Source: Nostoc sp. C052
GTDB lineage: Bacteria > Cyanobacteriota > Cyanobacteriia > Cyanobacteriales > Nostocaceae
NCBI RefSeq assembly: GCF_013393905.1
Contig: NZ_CP040274.1
Location: forward strand, 272,426 to 336,425
Reading direction: 5' to 3'
Length of the DNA stretch: 64,000 nt
Part shown: piece by piece, positions 52,379 to 61,293 of the stretch
Numbering within the stretch: the first letter of the stretch is position 1
How the letters are laid out: each line of letters starts with the position of its first letter
Position numbers and translations under genes: made by a program
Notes under the pieces: model-generated
Seen by the model: the letters and a program-made list of their open reading frames with translations, nothing else
Database searches by the model: none
Told to the model about the DNA's origin: nothing

Positions 52379-53032
52379 ATGCTTTTCAAAACTTCACGAA
52401 TCGCCATTACTTTAGCTTTGCTCGTCGGTGGTGGTATCATCTCTTGCCAGAGTAAAACGCCTGAACAGATTGCACACGAAACAGAACTTGAGTTGATTGC
52501 AGCAAAGGAGAAAGCAGAAGCAGATGAAGTTAAAAAATTTGTTGACAGTACTCCCGATCTGTATAGAGTTAATTGGAAAGTTTGTAGTGACGGTTTTCTC
52601 GATCGATACAACAACGGCTGTAACGAAAGTCGAGATGTCCGTACTAAAGGTTTTTCTGAAGCCGTCCTTGCTTGGGGGCCTGTTCAAGAGGTGAAGTTTG
52701 TCACTAAGCGTCATTTCAGTCCCAATATGCAGAGTGTTGGTTTGTTCGTCAAATCTAAAGGTTGTCTCTTATTGGGTAAACCCGAAGCAGGAGATCAGTT
52801 TTACAAAATACACGAATTTTCACTTACAAAAGGTTCTGCCCTTCCAAATCCTGACAGCGCTAAAATTGATAAGCTTTCTCTAGAAGATAAAACCAAAGCT
52901 ATACGAGTAGCCATTAACAATGCCGAAGACGAAATTGCTTCTTTAAACAATTTCGGTGTTTCTTCCAGTGGATTTATACCTACTACTGCAAAACAACCTT
53001 GTCTCACCCTTGAAAAATGGAAAAAGCTATAA
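52379..53032 (+). CDS. Putative lipoprotein
   Basis: 217 residues with a lipoprotein-type signal: MLFKTSRIAITLALLVGG and a lipobox-like GIISC with Cys23. The mature protein has a short charged helix (residues 27-53) and a domain with several Cys (VCSDGF, NNGCNES, KGCLLL, QPCLTL) that may form disulfides. No family was recognised. It should be anchored to a membrane outside the cytoplasm. Alone in its region, with no operon partner. Confidence 0.6.
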   Translation: MLFKTSRIAITLALLVGGGIISCQSKTPEQIAHETELELIAAKEKAEADEVKKFVDSTPDLYRVNWKVCSDGFLDRYNNGCNESRDVRTKGFSEAVLAWGPVQEVKFVTKRHFSPNMQSVGLFVKSKGCLLLGKPEAGDQFYKIHEFSLTKGSALPNPDSAKIDKLSLEDKTKAIRVAINNAEDEIASLNNFGVSSSGFIPTTAKQPCLTLEKWKKL

Positions 53033-53290
53033 ATTCACAACTGCTTAAATAAGTAAAATTCGACGAGTGCAGTTCCTTCCATAACACCAAGGGAGAATGC
53101 ACTCGATTGCTTTTTGGGTAGCGCGATCCTCTTGTAGTATGAATCACTTTGACAATATGAAAAACAAAGCGAAGCTTCAACTTACTCAAATACTTTACAA
53201 TAGGTGTGAAACTGTCAATTCCTTTCCAATTCACTCGATGTTGTTTCATAACTATACGAGTGTCGCAAAGTTTAGTTAATTTCAAACTTG

Positions 53291-54334
53291 ATGAATAGCC
53301 CCTTTCCTTTAGAGCCTCCCCAAAAAGCAATCGAGTCATTATTAGCATTGCGAGATTACTACGCACCTCTTGTAGAAGAGTACGAAAAATTATATTCCCT
53401 AGCAAAAGCAAATCTCACTCATGTAGAAGCTCTATTATCTAACTGGTCTTTGACTGAGGAGGTAGATAATGATAATGAAGAATTCACCTCTGAAAAAGGA
53501 AAAAACTTCTTCTTATTCTTAAGTGAGGAATCTGTTAATGACGATGTTGAACCTATTACCCATCTTGAGCTAGACGATTCACAGGATACATCAACAGTCG
53601 CAACACAATTGCTTGACTCCACTCAACAAAATATATTCACACTTATACAAGCTTGGTCAGGTGAAGAATCTGATGCAGCTACAGATACTCCAGTACTCCT
53701 AGAGCCACCGATAGAAACATCAACTCAACAGCAAGCGCTCTATGGAACCGAGACGGCCATGCTGCCTATTTTCCAATCCCTGTCTCGCCCGGAAGCTATT
53801 GAACAGGTTTTGGCAGAACACATTGGCACAATTGTTCACATCGATTTTATTGTCAAAATGCTCTATGGGGAATTAGAGCCAGAAGTCTTTAAAGTGCTTA
53901 AACACAGAGTTAAATCATCCCTCACTAAAGGCAGGGAAACTAACAAATGGTTCAGTGTCCCAGGATCACCCGGATATTATACTCTCTCTTTAACTTTGCT
54001 ACCAAAACCGGAGACGAAGAATTCGTCCACCAGAGTCAAAGGCAAAAATAAGAAACAAGTTTTGCCGCCACAGCCCAAAGACATACCAATGCTAAAAGAA
54101 TTTCAGGGTCAGTTTTTAATTGATGCACTAACAACTTTTCTAGAAAATAATTCGGGTAAAGTTTTCAGCGTTTCAGAAATTACCAACGGAATCTATGGCG
54201 AACTCACTGCGGCTGAGATTAGAGAAGTGAAAAACAAGGTATTGAATGAGTTATCACGGGGTCATCGCACAGGGCGATTCACTAGGGTTCCTGAGCAGAT
54301 CGGTTTTTATACTTGGAACTTGGATTTGATTTAA
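53291..54334 (+). CDS. Protein with two winged-helix-like repeats
   Basis: From ATG 53291, 347 residues. Two related segments are present: about 170-235 (AIEQVLAEHIGTIVHIDFIV, MLYGELEPEVFKVLKHRVKS, SVPGSPGYYTLSL) and about 275-347 (LIDALTTFLENNSGKVFSVS, IYGELTAAEIREVKNKVLNE, RVPEQIGFYTWNL). Both show the helix-helix-turn-helix-wing pattern of HARE-HTH-like domains, which bind DNA and are found in regulators and restriction enzymes. The N-terminus is coiled coil (about 8-45). Likely a DNA-binding protein of the plasmid. The duplication is plain; the DNA-binding call is inference. Confidence 0.6.
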   Translation: MNSPFPLEPPQKAIESLLALRDYYAPLVEEYEKLYSLAKANLTHVEALLSNWSLTEEVDNDNEEFTSEKGKNFFLFLSEESVNDDVEPITHLELDDSQDTSTVATQLLDSTQQNIFTLIQAWSGEESDAATDTPVLLEPPIETSTQQQALYGTETAMLPIFQSLSRPEAIEQVLAEHIGTIVHIDFIVKMLYGELEPEVFKVLKHRVKSSLTKGRETNKWFSVPGSPGYYTLSLTLLPKPETKNSSTRVKGKNKKQVLPPQPKDIPMLKEFQGQFLIDALTTFLENNSGKVFSVSEITNGIYGELTAAEIREVKNKVLNELSRGHRTGRFTRVPEQIGFYTWNLDLI

Positions 54335-54422
54335 GTAGAAACGATTAGGCGATCACCTGGGCGTGGGCGCTTGAGCCGTCGCATCCAACCAGACTATTGC
54401 TTAACTTACACTTTTAACATTT

Positions 54423-54656
54423 ATGGCTATTCCAGCAACACAGTTAAAGATCGGGCAATCGGTGAAGTATCTGATCGGTACTCGAAGCGGTATGAGTGCG
54501 GCAATAACCGATATCAGCAAATCATCTCTTAGTCTCAAAAATACTCATATTGTTACTTTGACCTTTGATGATGATTCACTACCAAATCACTTAAAAACAC
54601 AACAACTAACTGTTTATGACGAATTGCTTGAAGGTTGTGAAATAATCACATTTTAA
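54423..54656 (+). CDS. Small hypothetical protein
   Basis: 77 residues with a beta-rich pattern (KIGQSVKYLIGTRSGMSAAI, NTHIVTLTFDDD) that could form a small barrel. No family was recognised. It follows the winged-helix-like gene by 88 bp on the same strand. Confidence 0.45.
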   Translation: MAIPATQLKIGQSVKYLIGTRSGMSAAITDISKSSLSLKNTHIVTLTFDDDSLPNHLKTQQLTVYDELLEGCEIITF

Positions 54657-54719
54657 AAAATTCAAATTGGCAACAGCAGAGCGCACATCCGCCGCTACAA
54701 GTTGAAATTAATCAAAATA

Positions 54720-55421
54720 CTAACTTACTGGCTGATATAATCCCGTATTTTCGTTAAATTCCCACCCCAACCCTGCTCTATCCTTCCCCTTACACCATGC
54801 TACAAAAAGCGGTGGGGGGAGTTTAATTCGCTCCTTACGTACAGTTTCCTCACTTACACCAAGTCTTGAAGCCAAACCTTCTTCAGTTAACGGTTGCATT
54901 CTGGGAGTATGCACTTTGAAGGATGAATTATTGTAGTACGATTTATTGCCCCGCCCTTGTTGGTTGTTGAGATAGTTTTGAATTTTAATAATCGCCTCAG
55001 CCAACTGTGTCATTCGGGCACACATCCCCTCCACTTTTTGTTCTAAATTGGCGAGATTATCAATTGCTGTGGTTTGATTGCTATTAGATTCATTTGAAAA
55101 CTCTGACTCGAGCTTATCAAGTCGTGAGCAAATAGCTATTATCGTTTCATTGCTTGAACTGCTGTTACTATTGTTACTACAAACTAAGTACTTATCTACA
55201 CTTGCCTTAATCTTTGAGTCTAGGCGTTCGTCTAAATCATTTCCACCTATTGCATCAACCTTATCTTGGGAATCGCCTAAGTAGAGTTCGATAAATTCGA
55301 GCAGCGTGGCTGTTGCCGTTGTGCCTTTCGAGTTGCAACAGGCGATAAACTGCTCCCACATCCTTTGGTCACAGTTGAAAGATGCCAGTTTTTTTTTGCG
55401 CCCTGTATTGCTCATGTTCAC
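54720..55421 (-). CDS. DNA-binding protein with ribbon-helix-helix start and HTH end
   Basis: 233 residues. The N-terminus KKKLASFNCDQRMWEQFIAC and a following helix fit a ribbon-helix-helix fold (strand, helix, helix; about 8-50). A coiled-coil, Ser/Asn-rich middle (about 60-165) leads to an HTH at about 178-197 (LTEEGLASRLGVSEETVRKE). The last part, WCKGKDRAGLGWEF, recurs in cyanobacterial plasmid proteins with this HTH. It is likely a plasmid regulator or partition protein. A 22-bp perfect palindrome 45 bp upstream of its start is a candidate autoregulatory operator. Confidence 0.6.
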   Translation of the reverse strand: MNMSNTGRKKKLASFNCDQRMWEQFIACCNSKGTTATATLLEFIELYLGDSQDKVDAIGGNDLDERLDSKIKASVDKYLVCSNNSNSSSSNETIIAICSRLDKLESEFSNESNSNQTTAIDNLANLEQKVEGMCARMTQLAEAIIKIQNYLNNQQGRGNKSYYNNSSFKVHTPRMQPLTEEGLASRLGVSEETVRKERIKLPPPLFVAWCKGKDRAGLGWEFNENTGLYQPVS

Positions 55422-55465
55422 GTATCATCTAGGTAAACTTGGACTCTCCACGCTTATTAAATCGT

Positions 55466-55487
55466 GTAATTCATCATGATGAATTAC
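55466..55487. promoter_or_regulatory. Perfect 22-bp palindrome (half-site GTAATTCATCA)
   Basis: GTAATTCATCA is followed directly by its exact reverse complement. It starts 45 bp before the start codon of the RHH/HTH protein gene, within the expected promoter. Perfect palindromes of this size are typical operator sites for dimeric regulators. Confidence 0.6.
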
Positions 55488-55572
55488 CTTGATCCTATCA
55501 TCGCCAAATGCGTCAGCGCATTCTTCAAGCGATGTCTTTTATGAAGAGATGTGTCCATTAAAGAATTATTTG

Positions 55573-55674
55573 TCAGTTTTAAACAATTAGTGCCAAGGCA
55601 CTCGATTTTTTGAGTCCTGTGCAATTAGAGTTATGCTCTAGCTCCTTTTATTCCAGTTTTAAAGAATTAATGTC
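55573..55674. repeat. Two direct copies of a 22-bp sequence
   Basis: CAGTTTTAAA-C/G-AATTA-G/A-TG-C/T-C occurs at 55573-55594 and 55653-55674, 80 bp apart, with three differences. Function unknown. Confidence 0.5.
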
Positions 55675-55855
55675 ACTATCAGAAACTAACTCGCAATCAG
55701 CTAAACTCCCTTCGACCATCAGCGAGCATCTTGGCGTTCACCCTGAGAATTGATTCAGGACAAGTTCGGAATCAATTGCAGAAAAGTTTGAGTTTTTGGC
55801 ACGCAAGTTTTATCCGTTTCTTGAAGAATTTTTATAGAGCAATCACACCACTCTC

Positions 55856-56113
55856 AAAAATAAACTAAAAATGACTTTATAATTTTATAGCGTGATAGCG
55901 ATTAAAAAGCGGGCTATTCCAATAAGCTTGATTTGGCATGAAAGCAACAGAAGCAGGGAAGAATCTTGTACAAGTTTCTTAAAATAAGCACCTTTACCCG
56001 TTTTCTTTAACCCAAACCTACACCTGTAATATTTGTGTAGTTAAATGTCAGGAGTATCCTCTTTGACCTGTTGTATTACTGATTAGCTATAAAGTCATTT
56101 TTAGTTTATTTTT
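55856..56113. mobile_element. 258-bp MITE-like unit with perfect 26-bp terminal inverted repeats
   Basis: The first 26 bases (55856-55881, AAAAATAAACTAAAAATGAC then TTTATA) are the exact reverse complement of the last 26 (56088-56113). The inside has no gene. This is the shape of a miniature inverted-repeat element. No clear target-site duplication was found in the flanks, so an alternative is a recombination or replication site. Confidence 0.5.
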
Positions 56114-56626
56114 TTTTCACCGATTTTTAGGTTTTTCTTTTAGAGGTGTATTTTTAGGGGGAACCACAAAAAAAAGATACCAGCCTTGTTCTTAATTGCT
56201 CGTTGTGTGGCGTGGATCTGGATCGTACTTTCGTATCTTTATGAGCGGGTAAGTGCCTTACCACCCAAATCGGGAAAATTGACTTGCCTGAAGACGAATC
56301 GATCACTTACTTGGGTAAGTAACTATACGTTGAAAACACATTGTAATTTCAGACATCAAAAACTAACTTGCCATTCGGTAAAGTCCCAACGGCCGTTTCT
56401 GCATTCTTATCAATCAATATTGATATTGGCTAACCACAACAACTGGTGCTTTCAGGTGAAAGCTGCGGCGATTGCACGGAGCGCAACAGCAAAGCAGATC
56501 GCAAGTGGCGTGTCGATGGCTTGTTGCAATTGCAGTACAGTTAGTTCCACACTTTTTTTACCGAAATAAATCCTGAGACGGGAGCATCGGCGATAATGAT
56601 TAACTATCGCGGAGTGTGCATCTAAG

Positions 56627-57277
56627 GTGAAAATTGACCGTCACGGGAAGGCAAAAGTCCTAACGCCGGAAGAAATCGGGCGTTTGTTTACTTCGGGGTT
56701 AACCACAGTCCGGGATAGAACACTTGGTGCAGTGATGCTGTACACTGCCTGTCGTGTCTCCGAATGCGTCACCCTCAAAATTCAGGATGTTTATGACAGC
56801 AGAACCAAAGTCAGACCAGAGCTGAATATTCGCAAAGGCAGCACGAAGGGAAAGCTGTCCACTCGTACAATTCCTGTGCTGGATGAACTGCGGCATCACC
56901 TGGAATTGTATAAACCCAAAGTTTCTCGTGATAGTTATCTCTTTCCTGGACGCTGGGGCCGTGGTCATTTGCATGAGGATTATGCGGCACTGATTTTTCG
57001 GAGAGGGTGCAAACTAGTAGACATTGAAGGCGCAAGTACTCACAGCTGCCGGAGAACTGCACTGACGCTGATGAGCAATGCGCGAATTCCACTGAGAGTA
57101 ATTCAGCAAATCAGCGGACATCGAAGCTTGGAGCAACTGCAAGAGTATCTTGACGTGGAAGCGTCGCAAGTTCGGGGTGCGATCGCGGCATTGTCAATGC
57201 TGACACCGCCATCGGTTAGCAGCAATAAAAATGACTTGGTAGATGAGAATCATACAGAGTTATTCACAGATTTCTAG
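56627..57277 (+). CDS. Tyrosine recombinase, catalytic domain only
   Basis: 216 residues from a GTG start. All catalytic residues are visible: Arg43 in TACRVSE, a Lys in the beta-hairpin (GSTKGKL, about 71-77), HSCR at 139-142, His165 in SGHRSLEQ, and the nucleophile Tyr174 in LQEYLDV. The N-terminal core-binding SAM-like domain normal in XerC/D and phage integrases is missing, as in a class of small cyanobacterial plasmid recombinases. Likely roles are plasmid dimer resolution or site-specific inversion. The start region has a purine-rich AAGGTG site. The 258-bp inverted-repeat unit lies 0.5 kb upstream. Confidence 0.85.
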   Translation: MKIDRHGKAKVLTPEEIGRLFTSGLTTVRDRTLGAVMLYTACRVSECVTLKIQDVYDSRTKVRPELNIRKGSTKGKLSTRTIPVLDELRHHLELYKPKVSRDSYLFPGRWGRGHLHEDYAALIFRRGCKLVDIEGASTHSCRRTALTLMSNARIPLRVIQQISGHRSLEQLQEYLDVEASQVRGAIAALSMLTPPSVSSNKNDLVDENHTELFTDF

Positions 57278-57448
57278 ATCGGAAAATGTACCAAAGACGA
57301 TCTAGACAGGAGTTATCCCAGATAAGGGATATAAGTATTTTCCCAAAAAGCCATTTACAATTCCATAGGCAACATTTCAAGCCAAAGCCACTGATAAAAA
57401 TGAGGCACAGATTGCTCTAGGTTACGTAGCTCAGTCGCGGCGTAGGCT

Positions 57449-60400
57449 TTATCCCTCCATTGGCAACACCTCTTCATTCAGCAAGGCATAAAATTCCGGG
57501 ACTTCATCCTCGACAAGTCGCAGTTCATCAGGAGCGATCGCTTCAAGTTCCAGCACCGTCTCCCAGCGCAAATCACTCTGCCATCGTTTGAGAATGCCTT
57601 TAATTGCATCTACTCCACGAGAAATACCAGAGCGAAGTATTTCTACGCAATGAAGTAGAGTAATCCGGTCAGTGAAGAGAGCAGAGGGGCAGGGGGGCAG
57701 GGGGGCAGAGGGGAAAGAACTTGTACAAATTTCTTCTTTGTTCCTCAACTCCTCAACTCCTCTGCTCCTCTGCTCCTCCGCTCCCCTGCTCTCATCTGTA
57801 GTATCCTCCCCTTGGCAATGGGAGTTCCCTATAGCATTCGGGGGGGGCGTGGATACGGCCTGCTGATTGGGGTTTACACTATACGCAGCAGGGGTTTGGG
57901 TCGCATAATAGGTTCGATTTTCTTTTTGATTACGCTTTTCCACGCGATGAGCAATTACATGCATTGCAAATTCTAATTCCTCTTTAGATAAAGAAAAAAG
58001 TTTCACCTGTTGACCGCGCTTGCCCTGCTTGCGGAAAGTCAGCTTTAGCCCCAGCTGCTCTACTAAAGTCGCCAGCAACCAAATAGGTTTACAGTCACTG
58101 GGAATAGTAAACCCAAGAATTGCTTTGACGTGAGCAGCACAATGTATAGCGATCTCCGTCATCTTGAGTAAGGTGGGGTCATCGGCAGTAACTTCATCAC
58201 CCTTCATTAAAGAAGTGAGAATTTGATGCAGCCCCAGGTTAAATCTAGCCAGCCACCGTGCGGAATAATTGCCCCAGTCGATGCACAAAGGTAGATTGTC
58301 GCGCTCTGTGCGGTCTTTTTGGGTGACAATTGTTGGTGGGGTAGGATAACTTTGCCCAGTTTTGGGGTCAGTAAACGATTCTTCGGGTGGGGCTAAAATG
58401 GCTTCAAGTCCAGCGATCGCTCTAATTAATCGACCACCTTTATCCATTTCTACAAGTGATTCGGTTACTTCGATGCCGTAAGAATCAGAAATGCGGAACT
58501 TTTCGCATTCAAAAATTTCATTAGGGTCAAGGTAATCTTTGCTCTGACGGGCACGGTACTCACTCAAAGTAATATTGTTAGCCTTTGCAACAGCCGAATT
58601 GTGGGCACTATCCAAAGCTTGTGCTGCTGCTTTAAGACTTTCGAGAGATTGAGGATCTGAATCACTGCCCACATATATAAATGTATTGCCCATTTCGGTG
58701 AGAAGCGATCGCAAATCATCACGCAGATTATTGAGAGAATAATGGCGGTTAGCCATAATTTGGCAGTAAGCCTCAAGCGCCCAATCTTTCTCGGCTCCGC
58801 GCTTACCCGTTTCTCTGTCAATCCGCAACAGAAAAGCGGTCATTTCATTGGTTTGGAGCAAGCGCTCTTTAATCTTAGTAGCATTAGTATCCTTGTAACC
58901 AAAGGGAGGACGCGGGGCCACCCAAATATGAAACGGGACTTTCGGGCGATAACGGTAAAGCTGTTGGGCACATTCGGTAGCAGTTTGGGAAACGCCGTGA
59001 AACACACCGAACACTAAATCAAAATGATACTCAGAAATATCGACACCAGTCCCCAGGCTAGGGGAAGTGAACAAGGCATCAAAGTTTTTGACGGCGTTGG
59101 TGATATCTTTAATGAAAGCGACGTTTTCATCACTGCCAGAATTGTCAGAATGAACCGACCAGATGCGGTATGAAGTCCTACGGGCTGGGCAAGGGGTAAG
59201 GGGTAAGGGGGAAAGGGCAAAGGAGGAATCTGTTAATTCTTCCTTTTCCCGGTTACTGAGCGCAGTCGAAGTATCCCCTTTAACATGCACCCCGCCAAGT
59301 TCACTTGGCGAACTACTAGATTCTTCGTACTTGATAGTAAAGGATTTGTCGAGTTTTTTGATGAAACGCTTACTGTCACTTGCAACCATGACTTTCTCTC
59401 CAAGCATCAGCGCTGCCGAGATTTGGGCGACTATGGCGCTCTCATTATCCCCCTCGTACCAATAAATTGTGCGTGAACCGTTTCGCCACTCGTTTTTAAT
59501 AATGTACGGGACTTCACCTTTTGGTCGCATTGCAAGAAAGAAGTTTACCGTTAAATCGTCCATGTGTGCATCAGCGATGACGACCAGTGGCGCATTGTAT
59601 ACTATATATTCCAGTACCTCCAAAATGGCGGCGCGATGTTGTTTGCAAGTATTACTGTGCAGCAGGTGGGTAAGGTATTGGCAGGCTTCATCTATAAATA
59701 TGCAGCCGTAGGTGAGAGACTGGGTATTCAGCTTATGCAAGCTGTCAATAGTAATACTAAGGGCTTGGGCCTGGGCTAAACCTGTGTAACCCAAGTCGGA
59801 ATACATCGCCGTCCGCAAACGTTCGGCAAGATTTTTCAACAAGTTAACCCGATGTCCATTGTTGAGAAATCTGGCATCAGGATTTTGGTCACGCCACCAG
59901 CGCATAAGTTCAGTTTTCCCTGTACCCATGTCGCTCCAGAGTACGACCAGTCCTGATTTTGGGAAATTGAAGGTAGGGGATTTCTTCGATTTGGATGAAT
60001 CAACTCCGCCAGAATCCGTAGACTCCTTCTTTCTTTGATGTCCTTTTATAGATGGCGTGAAAAGTTGTTCCTTTTCAAGCTCATAAAGCTCAGGCACTCT
60101 CAAGCATTTTTCTTCAAGTTCAGGAATGCACAAAGCCTCAGAGAGATACTTGACATTAACAGTGACATCTGGTTTGTATTTGCTAAGTCCCCATTTCTTA
60201 GCCCGATATGAGCGCTGGTAATCTTTTAGTGATTTAGCATCGTCTATAATTGCAGTTAGCAGAGCATTGGCATCTTCACCCCTGGCTACCACGAAATCAT
60301 CTACACCTTTTTCTGGCCCCGGCAGTAATGCAACTTCACATTCAGAACCAGCCGATTCGATTGCTTTTGCAGTGCGAACAGTGGCTTGAAACACCGACCA

Positions 60401-61120
60401 CCTGGTTTTAGAAGAAGTTTCGTAGTCGAATAAAATAATGAACTTGCGTCCCGCCTGAGCCATCGGTACTAAGTCAGGATGCAATCGTTCATCAAAATCC
60501 TGTTTGCCCACGCGCCCGTTCCAAATTCCAGGGAGTGCGATCGCTACAAACCCCAGACTTAGCAAGCAAGCGGCTTTCTTCTCACCCTCGCATAAGATAA
60601 TCGGAATCTCTGGATGCTGTTTCACCCACTCCCAAAATATTAGTGGATTAAGTTGATCCAGTAAGCGCAATGCTAAAAGTGAATGATAGCGCTTAATTAA
60701 ATAACGCTTTGCAACTAAGTCCTGGATGGGGTTAGCGACATCAAAGTAGGTAACGCGGTTGGGGGTTTTGGGGGGTGATTCGTACTTAACTGGCTTGCCT
60801 TTTTCCCAATCAATGCGAGGGAAGTTCGGCTTAATCCGCCCCCACTCCATTGGTTGCCAGTTTTTAAAGGGGTCAAGTGACTGAATCCACGTCCCACCTA
60901 GTAATAGGTGCTGATACATTTTTATGTATCCATCTGTTACCCGACCCGCATTCTTACGTGGGATTTTATCAGATATGAACAGGAAATCATAAACTGATTC
61001 TCCCTCTACATGGAAAAAGTTGCGCTTAATCAACGCCGGATGAATGGCGCTACCAGCTAACAACTCATGGTATTCCGCTGCCGTGAGGTTGTTTGGGTAT
61101 TCAATTGTCGCTGAATTCAT
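57449..61120 (-). CDS. Plasmid replication protein, CyRepA1-like (DUF3854 plus helicase)
   Basis: 1223 residues. The N-terminal part (1-310) is the DUF3854/Toprim-like region with LCEGEKKAA (176-184) and FDYETSSKT (231-239). A superfamily-2-like helicase follows, with Walker A SDMGTGKT (396-403), Walker B FIDEACQYL (475-483), and motif-like DALFTSPSLGTGVDI and QQLYRYRP. This primase-helicase layout is that of the cyanobacterial CyRepA1 replication initiators. Two low-complexity inserts (near 610-650 and 1105-1150) come from hairpin repeats kept in frame. ATG 61120 overlaps the stop of a 58-codon gene, so translation is coupled. The gene makes this replicon self-replicating. Confidence 0.8.
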   Translation of the reverse strand: MNSATIEYPNNLTAAEYHELLAGSAIHPALIKRNFFHVEGESVYDFLFISDKIPRKNAGRVTDGYIKMYQHLLLGGTWIQSLDPFKNWQPMEWGRIKPNFPRIDWEKGKPVKYESPPKTPNRVTYFDVANPIQDLVAKRYLIKRYHSLLALRLLDQLNPLIFWEWVKQHPEIPIILCEGEKKAACLLSLGFVAIALPGIWNGRVGKQDFDERLHPDLVPMAQAGRKFIILFDYETSSKTRWSVFQATVRTAKAIESAGSECEVALLPGPEKGVDDFVVARGEDANALLTAIIDDAKSLKDYQRSYRAKKWGLSKYKPDVTVNVKYLSEALCIPELEEKCLRVPELYELEKEQLFTPSIKGHQRKKESTDSGGVDSSKSKKSPTFNFPKSGLVVLWSDMGTGKTELMRWWRDQNPDARFLNNGHRVNLLKNLAERLRTAMYSDLGYTGLAQAQALSITIDSLHKLNTQSLTYGCIFIDEACQYLTHLLHSNTCKQHRAAILEVLEYIVYNAPLVVIADAHMDDLTVNFFLAMRPKGEVPYIIKNEWRNGSRTIYWYEGDNESAIVAQISAALMLGEKVMVASDSKRFIKKLDKSFTIKYEESSSSPSELGGVHVKGDTSTALSNREKEELTDSSFALSPLPLTPCPARRTSYRIWSVHSDNSGSDENVAFIKDITNAVKNFDALFTSPSLGTGVDISEYHFDLVFGVFHGVSQTATECAQQLYRYRPKVPFHIWVAPRPPFGYKDTNATKIKERLLQTNEMTAFLLRIDRETGKRGAEKDWALEAYCQIMANRHYSLNNLRDDLRSLLTEMGNTFIYVGSDSDPQSLESLKAAAQALDSAHNSAVAKANNITLSEYRARQSKDYLDPNEIFECEKFRISDSYGIEVTESLVEMDKGGRLIRAIAGLEAILAPPEESFTDPKTGQSYPTPPTIVTQKDRTERDNLPLCIDWGNYSARWLARFNLGLHQILTSLMKGDEVTADDPTLLKMTEIAIHCAAHVKAILGFTIPSDCKPIWLLATLVEQLGLKLTFRKQGKRGQQVKLFSLSKEELEFAMHVIAHRVEKRNQKENRTYYATQTPAAYSVNPNQQAVSTPPPNAIGNSHCQGEDTTDESRGAEEQRSRGVEELRNKEEICTSSFPSAPLPPCPSALFTDRITLLHCVEILRSGISRGVDAIKGILKRWQSDLRWETVLELEAIAPDELRLVEDEVPEFYALLNEEVLPMEG
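57680..57795. repeat. In-frame hairpin repeat near the 3' end of rep
   Basis: A GGGGCAGGGGGGCAGGGGGG arm and a right arm of CTCCTCAACTCCTCTGCTCC and CTCCGCTCCCCTGCTC repeats, read through in frame by the Rep gene as an Arg/Glu-rich and Pro/Ser-rich stretch. Confidence 0.65.
59180..59290. repeat. In-frame repeat in the middle of rep
   Basis: A GGGCAAGGGGTAAGGGGTAA arm faces a CTTCCTTTTCCC arm, followed by a CAGTCGAAGTATCCCC unit. The Rep frame stays open and encodes a Ser/Pro-rich insert between helicase motifs. Confidence 0.6.
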
Positions 61121-61293
61121 CGGTTCTCCCCTCGGAATTCCTTGGAGAGAACTCTTTCAAGCTGCGAAACCCTTGCTCTAGCCTCGATATTCCGAAAATT
61201 TACCTTCGTCACAGCACAAAATTGCCATGCGAAAGCTGCACTCGACCCCATGCGCTCTAACACTGCGCTCTTGGGGCGTTCTCTGTTTGTCAT
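61117..61293 (-). CDS. 58-residue gene coupled to rep
   Basis: From ATG 61293, preceded by GGGGAAAATATC (Shine-Dalgarno GGGGA 6-10 bases away), a frame of 58 codons runs to a TGA that overlaps the rep start codon (ATGA). It encodes a basic, helical peptide starting MTNRERPKSAVLERMG and ending EFRGENR. No family was recognised. The arrangement is that of a leader peptide whose translation drives rep translation, a common way of setting plasmid copy number; that role is inference. It may equally encode a small DNA-binding regulator. Confidence 0.6.
   Translation of the reverse strand: MTNRERPKSAVLERMGSSAAFAWQFCAVTKVNFRNIEARARVSQLERVLSKEFRGENR

Larger units (their letters stand above)
55422..56626. 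other. Gene-free region between the RHH/HTH gene and the integrase
   Basis: 1.2 kb holding a 22-bp palindrome (55466-55487), a 22-bp direct repeat in two copies (55573-55594 and 55653-55674), a 258-bp unit with 26-bp terminal inverted repeats (55856-56113), and AT-rich DNA. No gene is supported. It may include a plasmid control or recombination site. Confidence 0.5.

Noticed and set aside
56186..56569. 127-codon plus-strand frame before the integrase
   Set aside because: Composition is unlike a protein, there is no ribosome site and no family resemblance; it does not supply the missing N-terminal domain of the recombinase.
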